From assembly GCA_017481875.1 (NCBI GenBank), contig JAFUOP010000027.1, positions 62,001 through 126,000 of the forward strand: a stretch of DNA of 64,000 bases, in the 5' to 3' direction. The stretch comes from Bacteroidaceae bacterium. Its GTDB lineage: Bacteria; Bacteroidota; Bacteroidia; Bacteroidales; Bacteroidaceae. The translations under genes were made by a program, and so were the position numbers. Below are positions 16,975-25,568 of this stretch, in pieces (positions within the stretch are counted from its first letter, which is position 1; each line of letters starts with the position of its first letter). The notes below the pieces were generated by a model. The model was not told the origin of the DNA, made no database searches, and worked only from the letters and a program-made list of their open reading frames with translations.

Positions 16975-17040
16975 CATTGCTAAAATTTGTCTTTTTACAT
17001 AGGTTTTGCACATTATACATTTGTGCAAGTAATTTAGCCT

Positions 17041-17517
17041 ATGAAGAAAATGTTTAGACCTATTTTTACGGCTCTTGGCGCACTTCTTGCATTGATCGAG
17101 CCGACACTCCCGTACATTATTATTTGCACTTTAGCGATTTTCTATGACTGCTACACGGCGTGGCAATTGGACCGTCGTGTCAAGGCGAAGTATGGTGATA
17201 AAGCACCAAAGAACTCCGGTAAGTTCCGCAGTTCCAATGCCGGCAGAGTCATTCATACGCTGATAAAGGTGTATGCTCTCATCATCCTGGCATACTTTAT
17301 AAACTTATATATAACTTCTGGAACTGGTATCGATATGACAAAGGTCGTAGCCGGTGCCGTATGTTTCTGGCAATTATGGAGTATTCTCGAGAACGAGAGT
17401 TCCTGCAATAATGCAACCTGGGCAAAGGTAGCACAGAGGGTACTTGTTGACAAGACTGAGAGGCATCTCGATATCGATTTGTCAATGCTTAAAAAAGATA
17501 ACAATGAAGATAAGTGA
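17041..17517 (+). CDS. Phage holin
   Basis: A 158-residue protein with two or three membrane helices (about 15-40, 75-95, 100-115) and a C-terminal cytoplasmic tail WAKVAQRVLVDKTERHLDID. The pattern FWQLWSILENESSCNNATWAK is characteristic of a Bacteroidales phage holin family. It forms the membrane lesion that releases the lysozyme. The lysozyme gene overlaps its 3' end by 14 bases, the usual order in lysis cassettes. A TACATTTG (17016-17023) upstream could be a -7 element, without a well-placed -33 partner. Confidence 0.8.
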   Translation: MKKMFRPIFTALGALLALIEPTLPYIIICTLAIFYDCYTAWQLDRRVKAKYGDKAPKNSGKFRSSNAGRVIHTLIKVYALIILAYFINLYITSGTGIDMTKVVAGAVCFWQLWSILENESSCNNATWAKVAQRVLVDKTERHLDIDLSMLKKDNNEDK

Positions 17518-17956
17518 ATATGCAGAAGAGGTTCTGAAAGAACACGAAGGTTTGCGCCTCAAGGCCTATCGATGTTCTAGTGGAGTGCTTACCATTGGTT
17601 ATGGCCATACAAGAAACGTAAAGATGGGAGATGTCATAGATAAGGATACGGCCGAAAGATTCTTTGTAGAAGATGTAGAAGCTGTAGAACGGCTTGTCGA
17701 TAGAGAACCATTCGCCAAAGATTTGTCGCAAGGCCAATATGATGCTCTTGTCTCGTTTTTATTCAATGTTAAGTATTCATCATATCAAACCTCTACATTG
17801 AGGAGAAAAATTATTAACAATGTCAATGATGTTACAATACCAGACGAGTTTCGTCGATGGGTGTATGGTACAGACCCCGTGACAAAAAAGAAAATCAAGT
17901 TGCCGGGGCTTGTAAAGCGCCGTGAATGGGAGGCATCAATGTATGAAGACTTGTAA
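17504..17956 (+). CDS. Endolysin, GH24 (T4-type) lysozyme
   Basis: A 150-residue muramidase. ATG 17504 is chosen over earlier in-frame codons because it starts the GH24 fold directly (MKISEYAEEVLKEHEGLRLK) and overlaps the holin by 14 bases. The catalytic Glu is in KEHEGLR; the TIGYGHT segment supplies the Thr. The position usually held by Asp is Cys (YRCSSG), a variant also common in phage lysozymes. There is no signal peptide, so release depends on the holin. Later FLFNVKYSSYQTSTLRRKI and WVYG are typical of the family. Confidence 0.9.
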   Translation: MKISEYAEEVLKEHEGLRLKAYRCSSGVLTIGYGHTRNVKMGDVIDKDTAERFFVEDVEAVERLVDREPFAKDLSQGQYDALVSFLFNVKYSSYQTSTLRRKIINNVNDVTIPDEFRRWVYGTDPVTKKKIKLPGLVKRREWEASMYEDL

Positions 17957-18003
17957 AGAAAACTTGTAAATCTTTACAAGATATACAAGAAATGGAAAGA
18001 AAT

Positions 18004-18456
18004 ATGAAGATTTTTTACTTATTTACAACTTTTGTCTTGACACTTTTTGTCATATCGTGCAAGACAGTCAAAGATACATCACAGGAACATCGCTCTGTCA
18101 TCGATGTTGATGTTAACCGTATATCTTTTTCAGATTCATTGCACCAGGAACTGAACAAACAGATCCTGAGCATTGAATTTGATAGTCTCAAGATAACGTT
18201 GCCGGCGCAGGATGAAAAGCCTGCAACAACGGCCACGATATACGGTGGTAAACTTGATTCCCATAAAGAGAATGCCGTTATCGATACAGCTTACAAAGAG
18301 GTCGCCGACAGCTTGGAAAGCCATATCGATACGGAGGAGAATGTAACAAAGGAAGTAGAACAAGTTGCAGTGGGCGAGCCTCCCAACCTGTTCTTTCTAT
18401 ACCTTATTATATGTATAGCACTTCTGTTCTTTATTTATATAAAATTTATAAGGTAA
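18004..18456 (+). CDS. Lipoprotein with C-terminal membrane helix, probable unimolecular spanin
   Basis: A 150-residue protein. ATG 18004 is preferred to 18 bases-upstream alternatives because GGAAAG precedes it and the signal peptide then starts properly. The N-terminus is a lipoprotein signal with lipobox VISC (Cys 19). The middle is a soluble, largely helical acidic stretch; residues about 128-150 form one membrane helix (FLYLIICIALLFFIYIKF). An outer-membrane lipid anchor at one end and an inner-membrane helix at the other is the defining layout of u-spanins, which fuse the two membranes at the last step of lysis. It is the third gene of the holin-lysozyme cassette. No homology to a named spanin is claimed. 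Confidence 0.65.
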   Translation: MKIFYLFTTFVLTLFVISCKTVKDTSQEHRSVIDVDVNRISFSDSLHQELNKQILSIEFDSLKITLPAQDEKPATTATIYGGKLDSHKENAVIDTAYKEVADSLESHIDTEENVTKEVEQVAVGEPPNLFFLYLIICIALLFFIYIKFIR

Positions 18457-18500
18457 TACCGTACTACTGCTTGTCATAATTTTATGTGTTTATTAGGCTG

Positions 18501-18529
18501 GACTGAGTCGTCGTGATGACGGCTCAGTC
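18501..18529. terminator. Bidirectional terminator between lysis genes and integrase
   Basis: A 12-bp stem (GACTGAGTCGTC with GACGGCTCAGTC, one wobble) with a 5-base loop. It lies between the rightward lysis genes and the leftward integrase, 3 bases from the integrase stop. It separates the two converging transcripts. Confidence 0.75.
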
Positions 18530-18532
18530 TGT

Positions 18533-19714
18533 TTATAAAGCACCGTCAAAATGTTTCGGTTCATTGTGTACCGGGATATCGCGTGAAGAAAGGTATTTAT
18601 TCGTGGTCGAAACATCGGTGTGCCTTGCCTGGTCGCGTGCCACAACAATGCCCTCACTGTTGGCGAGGTCTCGAATGCCTGAATCCTTAAGGCTGTAGAA
18701 CTGGTAAGCCTCCGGCCACTTCAATGCTTTGCGTAGTTTGAGCCATTCTCTACGGAAAATCTCGCTTGATGCTCTTTTTTCTGCCGGTTTCATTGACTTA
18801 CCGAAAAGGTAACAGCCGGAATGGTGCTCAAATATTTTCAAATCAAGCATCATTCTCACAAGGTTGTCGTTGAGTGCAACCTTGCCGGCTCGTTTGTTCT
18901 TGCTTATCTCGGCCGAAACATAAACAGACTGTTCCTTTAGGCTGATGTCTCCAATCTTGATGTTGGAGAGCTCTGTCGGCCTGATGAACGTGTAGTATTC
19001 AAACATACAGGCCAAAAGAAAATAAGGATCCTTTTCGGTCAAGTATGTTTTCAGTTGCTTCAGCGATTCGATGGTTAGAGGTATGCGCTTCTTGGCTGTT
19101 TCTTCGACATTCCTTATCTTTTCGACAGGATTTTCCTTCAGCCAAGCGTGTTCAATGAAGTAGGCCGCCAAAGAACTGCACCAGCCTTTGTAGTTGTTGC
19201 GAGTGCGACCTGTGGTCTCGCGTTCATAATATATATAATCAAGGAAACCGGAAATGAATCCTTTGTCGTACTGATATACATATTTAATAGGTATAGGAAG
19301 GCTCGCATTGTACTCGCGCAGGATATTGACTCTGGACTGATAGCTTTTCTGTGTTTTGTATCGGTCCAGTCGGCTCAAGTATTTTTCATATTTCTCAAGT
19401 GCCACATCGAGCAGGGTGTATGATGTTGAAGCATTGGCATCCACCCATGGAGACCAGCCTGTACGCAGTAACTTGAGTATCGAGGATATCAGTTCTGCAG
19501 CTCGTACACGTCGTTGTGTCTTGGTTGGGATGTTGTCAAGGGTGTATTTCTTGCGCTTGAGACGGCCTTCGGCTGGATCATAGGCCAAAAAATCGATATA
19601 CCAGGATTTACCGGTATGTAATTTAGGGTAAGTGTAACTCTGCAATTCGGCTTGCGAAGAAAGTTTTTTGCGTGAACACATTTTTTTTACATTTTTCGGC
19701 GATGAAAAATGCAA
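18533..19714 (-). CDS. Prophage tyrosine integrase
   Basis: A 393-residue site-specific recombinase. An N-terminal arm-binding region (SYTYPKLHTGKSWYIDFLAY) is followed by a SAM-like core-binding domain (about 100-200) and a catalytic domain. Visible catalytic residues are Arg in FIRPTELSN, the box-II region YSLKDSGIRDL (Lys in place of the first His, as in many Bacteroidetes phage integrases), RHTDVSTT and the Tyr in NKYLSS. ATG 19681 (12 residues in) is an alternative start. It is convergent with the lysis genes and next to tRNA-Ser, so it is the prophage's own integrase. Confidence 0.9.
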   Translation of the reverse strand: MHFSSPKNVKKMCSRKKLSSQAELQSYTYPKLHTGKSWYIDFLAYDPAEGRLKRKKYTLDNIPTKTQRRVRAAELISSILKLLRTGWSPWVDANASTSYTLLDVALEKYEKYLSRLDRYKTQKSYQSRVNILREYNASLPIPIKYVYQYDKGFISGFLDYIYYERETTGRTRNNYKGWCSSLAAYFIEHAWLKENPVEKIRNVEETAKKRIPLTIESLKQLKTYLTEKDPYFLLACMFEYYTFIRPTELSNIKIGDISLKEQSVYVSAEISKNKRAGKVALNDNLVRMMLDLKIFEHHSGCYLFGKSMKPAEKRASSEIFRREWLKLRKALKWPEAYQFYSLKDSGIRDLANSEGIVVARDQARHTDVSTTNKYLSSRDIPVHNEPKHFDGAL

Positions 19715-19759
19715 ATGGTTATACTTAGGTTGTCCGTAATTTGTCCGAGTTTTAATTGA

Positions 19760-19804
19760 AAAAGCGACTTAATTCGTTGTTTCACAACTCATTAAATCGC
19801 TTTT
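19760..19804 (-). terminator. Terminator of the tRNA-Ser gene
   Basis: A 20-bp imperfect stem (AAAAGCGA on one side, TCGCTTTT on the other) with loop tttca. It starts 2 bases after the 3' end of the tRNA on its strand and ends in a T run, so it terminates the tRNA transcript before the integrase. Confidence 0.65.
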
Positions 19805-19806
19805 AG

Positions 19807-19891
19807 CGGAGAGGGAGGGATTCGAACCCCCGGTACCTCTCAGTACGTCGGTTTTCAAGACCGGTGCAATCGACCACTCTGCCACCTCTCC
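19807..19891 (-). tRNA. tRNA-Ser(UGA)
   Basis: Read on the minus strand, an 85-base gene with a perfect 7-bp acceptor stem (GGAGAGG with CCTCTCC), anticodon loop CTTGAAA giving anticodon TGA, a long variable arm (class II, as for Ser) and a GGTTCGAATCC T-arm. The discriminator is G and no CCA is encoded. Its 3' end faces the prophage integrase. Confidence 0.95.
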
Positions 19892-20175
19892 AAAAGTGCA
19901 TATTTCGTTGTTGAAATGTGGTCTCTTTGTTTAACGAGTGCAAAGGTATAACCAATTTTGAAATTACGCAAGAATTTTGAGAAAAATATTTTGTTCATTG
20001 TGCAAAATATGATAAAAATATGATGTTCTGTACTTCTTTTTTTGCGTTTGAATTTTGTTTTTTTGCCGTGGTGTGCTTCCTTTTATCTAAACTCCGGTAT
20101 TTTTTTTCATTAAACAGCTTTGTTTTCCTTTTTGTTATAAATTGCAGTATAATTGTTCTGTTTTTTGCTATTGGT
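19892..20175. other. Intergenic between tRNA-Ser and GDPD gene
   Basis: An AT-rich stretch. On the minus strand it must hold the tRNA promoter; gcaaaggta at 19940-19948 reads TACCTTTGC on that strand and is a good -7 element. A frame extends upstream from the GDPD gene to 20020, but it is F-rich low-complexity and is not taken as coding. Confidence 0.5.
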
Positions 20176-20964
20176 ATGAACAAGAAGGTTGCATTTGTGG
20201 CTTTATACACATTATATGCTTGTGCATTGGTGGCGCAGAACATATCTAGGCCTTTGGTAGTGGCGCATAGGGGTGGTGCAGGCGAGGGGCTTGAAAATAC
20301 TTTGTCTTGTATTGAACGGAGTATTGCGGCAGGTGTCGATGCTGTTGAAATTGATGTGCGTCTCACTGCCGATGGGCATATTGTAGTGTGCCATGATGCT
20401 ACTGTGAACTCAACAACCAATGGTTGTGGTTGTATTTCGGAACTTACTTTGCAGCAGGTACAGGCGTTGCGTGTAACCGATAAAATGGGGGTAGTAACAG
20501 GGGAATCTATTCCCACTCTCGGGCAGGTGCTTTCTCTTGTAAACGGTCGCTGCAGCCTGCTTATCGAAGTGAAGCAAGGAGGGCGTGGAATTGAAGAACT
20601 GCTTGTGAGGGAAGTGCTTGAAGCTGATGCTGCCGGGTGGGTGTCGGTGCAATCTTTTAAAGATGACGTGTTGCATCGTTTGTATGAGATGAATGTTCCT
20701 TTTTCATTGGAAAAACTTATTGTTTTTAAAATACCCTTTTTACCGTTGGTGTTCGACGGCTCTTTGCGCTATTTCTCTTTTGATAAGTATAGTTTTGTCT
20801 CTTCTTTTAATTTTAAAAAGAGTTTTTTTCCTGTTTCACTTGCTAAAAAAATTCGTTCGTTGGGTAAAAAAGTTAAAGTGTGGACTTTGTCCGGCCCTTC
20901 CGATGCTCCGCCGTTGGAGGTCGATGCTGTAATTACCGATTTTCCTTCGTTGTGGCTTCCCTGA
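20176..20964 (+). CDS. Glycerophosphodiester phosphodiesterase, secreted
   Basis: A 262-residue protein. ATG 20176 is chosen since it opens a signal peptide (MNKKVAFVALYTLYACALVA); the frame upstream is low-complexity. The GDPD barrel shows VVAHRGGAGEGLENT (catalytic His-Arg and Glu), EIDVRLTADGHIVVCHD (metal acids and second His) and IEVKQGG. It hydrolyses glycerophosphodiesters to glycerol-3-phosphate and an alcohol, probably in the periplasm. It is a single gene beside the prophage attachment tRNA. No partner gene is close. Confidence 0.85.
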   Translation: MNKKVAFVALYTLYACALVAQNISRPLVVAHRGGAGEGLENTLSCIERSIAAGVDAVEIDVRLTADGHIVVCHDATVNSTTNGCGCISELTLQQVQALRVTDKMGVVTGESIPTLGQVLSLVNGRCSLLIEVKQGGRGIEELLVREVLEADAAGWVSVQSFKDDVLHRLYEMNVPFSLEKLIVFKIPFLPLVFDGSLRYFSFDKYSFVSSFNFKKSFFPVSLAKKIRSLGKKVKVWTLSGPSDAPPLEVDAVITDFPSLWLP

Positions 20965-21264
20965 ATAGTTCAATAGTTTTACAATTTTGTAATTGTCATT
21001 TTTCTATTTTTTTGTTATCTATTTGCTCAGTATTTTTCGGTTTTCGCTACAATCTCTGTTTTATTGTCTTTGATGCAGTGAAGAATCTTGATTTTTGCGA
21101 AAATATAATTGTTTCAGAATTGAAACGATTAAAGATATTTATGATTTATCCTCATTCTTTTTGCTGTGCTATATAATATATTTTCTTATCTTTGCAGTAT
21201 ATAATAAGATATACTGCACTTGCAGTTAATAACTAATAGGTAATAATAACTAAATATTAGTAAT
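20965..21264. other. Intergenic, 300 bases, leader of pflB
   Basis: An AT-rich stretch without a gene. The only recognisable signal is the promoter at 21161-21194. The 70-base leader ends in repeated aactaataggtaataataactaa, a pattern without an obvious stable structure. Confidence 0.5.
21161..21194 (+). promoter_or_regulatory. Promoter of pflB
   Basis: TTG at 21161-21163 and TATCTTTG at 21187-21194, separated by 23 bases, slightly longer than the usual 19-21. The -7 match is complete and it is the only good candidate in this gap. Confidence 0.5.
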
Positions 21265-23493
21265 ATGGAATTGAATCAAATGTTTAAAGATGGCCTTTGG
21301 AGCAAGGAGATTAACGTGTCCGATTTTGTACACGAAAATATCACTCCTTACGAGGGTGATGCTTCTTTCTTGGTGGGCCCTACAGAAAGAACAAAGAAAA
21401 TTTGGGACAAATGTTTGGAGGCTCTTGCCGAGGAGCGTGCCAATAATGGTGTACGTTCGCTTGACAATGTAACGGTTTCCACTATTACCTCTCACAAGGC
21501 CGGATACATAGACAAAGAAAACGAACTTATCGTTGGTTTGCAGACCGACGAACTCTTGAAGCGTGCCATCAAACCTTTTGGTGGTATTAAAGTAGTAGAG
21601 AAGGCTTGTCGCGAGAATGGTGTTGAGGTTGATGACAAAGTGAAAGAGATTTTCTATCATTACCGCAAAACTCACAACGACGGCGTGTTTGATGCATATA
21701 CCGACGAAATACGTATGTACCGTTCACTTGGCTTCCTCACCGGTTTGCCCGATAACTATGCTCGTGGTCGTATAATCGGCGACTATCGTCGTTTGGCTCT
21801 TTATGGTATCGACCGTCTTATAGAAGCTAAGAAAGCCGACCAAAAAGCTTTGCTCAGCCCTATGACCGACGCTACAATACGTTTGCGCGAAGAGGTTTCG
21901 GAGCAGATTAAGGCTCTCAACGAAATGAAAATTATGGGCGAGTACTATGGTCTCGACCTCAGCCGCCCCGCAAGAACAGCGCAGGAGGCTGTTCAGTGGG
22001 TGTATATGGCATACCTTGCATCGGTTAAGGAGCTTGACGGTGCTGCAATGTCGCTTGGTAATGTATCTACATTCTTGGATATTTATATTCAGTACGACCT
22101 CGACCACGGCAACATTGACGAGGTGTTTGCGCAGGAGCTCATCGACCAGTTTGTAATAAAATTGCGCATGGTGCGCCACTTGCGTATGCAGTCGTACAAC
22201 GACATCTTTGCAGGAGACCCCACTTGGATTACCGAGGCTATCGGTGGCCGTTTCAACGATGGCCGCACAAAGGTTACAAAGACCTCTTTCCGTTTCTTGC
22301 AGACACTTTACAACCTCGGCCCTTCACCCGAGCCCAATATGACTGTTCTGTGGAGCCCCGAGCTTCCCGAAGGTTTCAAGGAGTTCTGTGCCAAGGTTTC
22401 AATAGACACCTCATCTATTCAGTACGAGAACGATACCCTTATGCGCGAGGTTCGTAACTGCGACGACTACGGTATCGCTTGTTGCGTGTCTTATCAGGCA
22501 ATCGGTAAGCAGATACAGTTCTTTGGTGCACGCTGTAACTTTGCCAAAGCTCTGTTGCTTGCTATTAACGGTGGCCGTTGCGAGAACACAGGTACACTCA
22601 TTGTAAAAGATATCCCTGTTCTTTCCGGTGAGTTGCTCAACTTTGAGGAGGTTCTTTCGAACTACAAGAAGGTGCTTATGGAGATTGCACGCGTTTACAA
22701 CGATGCAATGAACATAATCCACTATATGCACGACAAGTACTACTACGAGAAATCGCAGATGGCACTTATCGACACCAACCCCACAATAAACCTTGCTTAT
22801 GGTGTTGCCGGTCTCTCTATCGTGCTCGACTCGCTTTCGGCTATCAAGTATGGTAAGGTAACCGTTAAGCGCAACGAACTTGGCCTCACCGAGGGCTTCG
22901 AGATTGAGAAGGACTTCCCCTGCTTTGGTAACGACGACGACCGTGTCGATCACCTTGGTGTCGATCTCGTTTACTTCTTCAGCGAGGAGTTGAAGAAACG
23001 TCCTATCTACAAGAACGCACAGGCTACATTGTCGCTCCTCACCATTACATCAAACGTTATGTATGGCAAGAAGACCGGTGCCACCCCCGACGGACGTGCC
23101 AAAGGCGTTGCCTTTGCTCCCGGTGCCAACCCGATGCACGGCCGCGACAAGAAGGGTGCTGTTGCCTCTTTGAGCTCTGTTGCTAAATTGCGCTACCGCG
23201 ACTCGCAAGACGGTATCAGTAACACATTCTCCATTATTCCCAAGTCTTTGGGCGTTGATACAGAGACACGTATCGAGAACCTTGTTACAATGATGGACGG
23301 CTACTTTACAAAAGGTGCACACCACTTGAACGTGAACGTGCTCAACCGCGAGATGCTTATGGACGCAATGGAGCACCCCGAGAAATATCCTCAGCTCACA
23401 ATCCGTGTTTCGGGTTATGCAGTGAACTTCATTAAGTTGAGCCGCGAGCATCAGTTGGAGGTTATCTCTCGTTCTTTCCACGAGCGTATGTAA
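21265..23493 (+). CDS. pflB: Formate acetyltransferase (pyruvate formate-lyase)
   Basis: A 742-residue glycyl-radical enzyme that splits pyruvate with CoA into acetyl-CoA and formate during anaerobic growth. The adjacent active-site cysteines are C406-C407 (GIACCVSY) and the radical glycine is G717 in [12 protein letters not shown], close to the C-terminus as in all family members. Length is standard. The activating enzyme follows after a hairpin. Codons look highly adapted (many GGT, GCC and AAC), consistent with high expression. Its own promoter lies at 21161-21194. Confidence 0.97.
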   Translation: MELNQMFKDGLWSKEINVSDFVHENITPYEGDASFLVGPTERTKKIWDKCLEALAEERANNGVRSLDNVTVSTITSHKAGYIDKENELIVGLQTDELLKRAIKPFGGIKVVEKACRENGVEVDDKVKEIFYHYRKTHNDGVFDAYTDEIRMYRSLGFLTGLPDNYARGRIIGDYRRLALYGIDRLIEAKKADQKALLSPMTDATIRLREEVSEQIKALNEMKIMGEYYGLDLSRPARTAQEAVQWVYMAYLASVKELDGAAMSLGNVSTFLDIYIQYDLDHGNIDEVFAQELIDQFVIKLRMVRHLRMQSYNDIFAGDPTWITEAIGGRFNDGRTKVTKTSFRFLQTLYNLGPSPEPNMTVLWSPELPEGFKEFCAKVSIDTSSIQYENDTLMREVRNCDDYGIACCVSYQAIGKQIQFFGARCNFAKALLLAINGGRCENTGTLIVKDIPVLSGELLNFEEVLSNYKKVLMEIARVYNDAMNIIHYMHDKYYYEKSQMALIDTNPTINLAYGVAGLSIVLDSLSAIKYGKVTVKRNELGLTEGFEIEKDFPCFGNDDDRVDHLGVDLVYFFSEELKKRPIYKNAQATLSLLTITSNVMYGKKTGATPDGRAKGVAFAPGANPMHGRDKKGAVASLSSVAKLRYRDSQDGISNTFSIIPKSLGVDTETRIENLVTMMDGYFTKGAHHLNVNVLNREMLMDAMEHPEKYPQLTIRVSGYAVNFIKLSREHQLEVISRSFHERM

Positions 23494-23510
23494 TAATTTG
23501 TTGAAATATT

Positions 23511-23546
23511 GCTATAAAAGCCGGCAGCAGTGTCGGCTTTTATAGC
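23511..23546 (+). terminator. Hairpin between pflB and pflA
   Basis: A 16-bp stem (GCTATAAAAGCCG at the base, one wobble) and a 4-base loop gcag, followed by TTAAAATTATTC. It looks like a partial terminator. A leaky stop here would give much more lyase than activase. Confidence 0.65.
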
Positions 23547-23562
23547 TTAAAATTATTCTAAA

Positions 23563-24291
23563 ATGCTTAGAGTACATTCTTATGAGTCTATGGGCACATT
23601 CGATGGCCCCGGGCTTCGTTTGGTTATATTTTTGCAAGGGTGCAATTTCCGTTGTCTCTATTGTGCCAACCCCGATACGATAGATGCAAAGGGCGAAAGC
23701 CAGGAGACAAGTATTGAAGAAATTATGCGCTTGGCAATGAATGAAAAAGCCTTCTTTGGCAAGAAAGGCGGTGTTACATTCAGTGGTGGTGAGCCCACCG
23801 TGCAAGCTGCAGCCCTTATACCTCTTGTAAAGCGTCTGAAGGAGCAGGGTATAAATGTCTGCATCGATACAAACGGCAGCATCTGGAACGATGACGTAGA
23901 AGAGCTTTTTCACCTTGTGGATTTAGTGTTGCTCGATGTAAAGCAGTTCAACCCCGAGCGTCATTGCTTGCTCACATCGCGCAGCAATGAACAAACACTG
24001 CGCACCGCTAAGTGGCTGGAAGATAATGAAAAACCATTTTGGCTACGCTATGTCCTTGTCCCGGGGTACAGTGCCTTTGAGGAGGATATTCGTGCGTTGG
24101 GCGAGAATTTAGGCTCGTATAAAATGGTGCAGCGCGTGGAGATACTCCCTTATCACACATTGGGTGTTCACAAGTATGAGGCTATGGGTTGGGAATATAA
24201 ACTTGCCGGTGTAAAAGAGAATACCCCTGAGCAACTCGATGAAGCAAAAGCTCTATTCGACCAATATTTCTCAACAGTATATATAAATTAG
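23563..24291 (+). CDS. pflA: Pyruvate formate-lyase activating enzyme
   Basis: A 242-residue radical SAM protein. The 4Fe-4S cluster motif CX3CX2C is C27, C31, C34 (GCNFRCLYCAN), and the SAM-binding GGE is in TFSGGEPTVQ. It makes the glycyl radical on PflB. The N-terminus HSYESMGTFDGPGLR is the family signature and contacts the substrate. It lies 70 bases behind pflB and one base before the acetyltransferase gene. Confidence 0.95.
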   Translation: MLRVHSYESMGTFDGPGLRLVIFLQGCNFRCLYCANPDTIDAKGESQETSIEEIMRLAMNEKAFFGKKGGVTFSGGEPTVQAAALIPLVKRLKEQGINVCIDTNGSIWNDDVEELFHLVDLVLLDVKQFNPERHCLLTSRSNEQTLRTAKWLEDNEKPFWLRYVLVPGYSAFEEDIRALGENLGSYKMVQRVEILPYHTLGVHKYEAMGWEYKLAGVKENTPEQLDEAKALFDQYFSTVYIN

Positions 24292-24292
24292 A

Positions 24293-24853
24293 ATGAATGC
24301 AGAAAAGGAAAAAATGCTTCGTGGCGAGCTATACGATGCCAACTACGATGCAGGCTTAATTGCCGAACGCAACGCTTGCAAAGAGCTCTGTGCACGCTAT
24401 AACCGGCTGTCATACGATAATTACGAGGAGCGTGCAGCCTTGCTTGCAAAAATAGTGGGGCGTGCAAGTGGCAGCTACACCATTGAGCCCTCTTTTTGGT
24501 GCGACTATGGTTATAATATATCACTTGGCAGGAATTTTTATGCCAATCACAACCTTGTTATTCTCGATGCAGCTCCTGTTACCTTTGGCGACAATGTTTT
24601 TATTGGTCCCTCTTGTGGGTTTCACACCGCAGGGCACCCCATAAATGTGGAACAGCGCAATAAGGGGCTCGAATATGCAAAACCAATAACAGTGGGCAAC
24701 AATGTGTGGATTGGTGCCGGTGTGCAGGTGCTCCCCGGTGTTACAATAGGCGATAATGTAACCATTGGTGCCGGTAGTGTGGTGGTGCGTGATATTCCTT
24801 CGGGTTCTGTGGCTGTGGGTAATCCTTGCCGCGTTATAAAGCAAGTAGAATAG
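24293..24853 (+). CDS. Maltose/galactoside O-acetyltransferase family (left-handed beta-helix)
   Basis: A 186-residue acetyl-CoA-dependent transferase. The N-terminal helical cap (MLRGELYDANYDAGLIAER) matches the Mac domain. From about 65 the hexapeptide repeats run through NISLGRNFYANHNLVILD to NVWIGAGVQVLPGVTIGD. The catalytic His lies in GFHTAGHPI. It transfers acetyl to a sugar hydroxyl; the acceptor cannot be told. It starts one base after pflA, so it is co-transcribed, though a metabolic link with formate metabolism is not evident. Confidence 0.85.
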   Translation: MNAEKEKMLRGELYDANYDAGLIAERNACKELCARYNRLSYDNYEERAALLAKIVGRASGSYTIEPSFWCDYGYNISLGRNFYANHNLVILDAAPVTFGDNVFIGPSCGFHTAGHPINVEQRNKGLEYAKPITVGNNVWIGAGVQVLPGVTIGDNVTIGAGSVVVRDIPSGSVAVGNPCRVIKQVE

Positions 24854-24890
24854 CTTGCTTTTTTTGTAAGGTGTTGCCTATAAATATTAA

Positions 24891-24922
24891 AAGCGGCTGA
24901 CTATTACGATAGTCAGCCGCTT
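24891..24922. terminator. Bidirectional terminator
   Basis: A perfect 14-bp stem (AAGCGGCTGACTAT with ATAGTCAGCCGCTT) and tetraloop tacg. It lies between the converging acetyltransferase and DUF2147 genes. Confidence 0.8.
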
Positions 24923-24968
24923 CCTTAACCACTAAAATCAAACCTTACTATATTATTCTATATTTTTA

Positions 24969-25424
24969 TTAGTTAAGTTTTGTCCAGTAAATTGTGGTTC
25001 CTATACCCCAAATATTACCAAACAGTTTAAGTTTCTTTGCATCAACAAACTCGGCTTCTACATTTACGCGTATGCCCTTTGAGGGGTCGTAAATCTTTGC
25101 TCCGTTCCACTCGCCTTCGTTCTTGTCAAATTTCAAACCTTTTACAATAACAACCTTGTCAATATCTACATTGCGCAAGTTTTTGTCGGGGTTTTTAACG
25201 TCTTTGCGTTTGTTGCCGTTTTTGTCCAGCGGTTTCTCAACCCAAAACATTTGTGCTGTATATGTGCCATCGGCGGCTTTTGTTACGCGTACTTTGCTTT
25301 TGCTGCCACCACGGTCTGTTAGGTACTCACCGACAATTTCATCACCATTTTTGTTGATGCTCTGTGCAAATGAAGGTATTGAAAGCACCATTGCGCAGAT
25401 AAGTGTAAAGATAACTTTTTTCAT
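24969..25424 (-). CDS. DUF2147 family secreted protein
   Basis: A 151-residue exported protein: a signal peptide (residues 1-20, ending SFAQ) followed by a lipocalin-like DUF2147 domain with NGDEIVGEYLTDRGGSKSKV, a central basic segment and the family's closing IWGIGTTIYWTKL. The family is frequent in Bacteroidetes and proteobacteria, with no firm function. It stands alone between two terminators or gaps. A minus-strand TACTTTTG at 25451-25458 could be its -7 element. Confidence 0.8.
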   Translation of the reverse strand: MKKVIFTLICAMVLSIPSFAQSINKNGDEIVGEYLTDRGGSKSKVRVTKAADGTYTAQMFWVEKPLDKNGNKRKDVKNPDKNLRNVDIDKVVIVKGLKFDKNEGEWNGAKIYDPSKGIRVNVEAEFVDAKKLKLFGNIWGIGTTIYWTKLN

Positions 25425-25568
25425 TTTTTTATTCTTTATTTATTTCTGCGCAAAAGTATTATAAAAACTGCACACTTTTCGCCTGTTTGTGCAATAAATT
25501 TGGCTGTTTTGCACAAATTTAAGCTTTGTGTGCAGTTTTTGTCTAAAAAGTGGTTTTAATTTCTTCCT

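Larger units (their letters stand above)
1..19806. mobile_element. Prophage, right part (left end outside window)
   Basis: Tailed-phage genes run continuously from the head protease at base 1 to an integrase at 18533-19714, which stops 92 bp short of a tRNA-Ser gene. Head, terminase, portal, neck, fibre and lysis genes are all recognisable. The left attachment site lies outside the window, so the element's full length is unknown. Integration at the tRNA is inferred from the position of the integrase; the duplicated core sequence cannot be seen here. Siphophage or myophage cannot be decided, because no tape-measure or sheath gene is in view. Confidence 0.85.

Noticed and set aside
20020..20175. 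N-terminal extension of the GDPD gene
   Set aside because: Phe-rich low-complexity translation of AT-rich DNA; the ATG at 20176 opens a proper signal peptide.
22411..22953. Open frame opposite pflB
   Set aside because: An antisense shadow caused by strong codon bias in pflB; the protein has no recognisable features.
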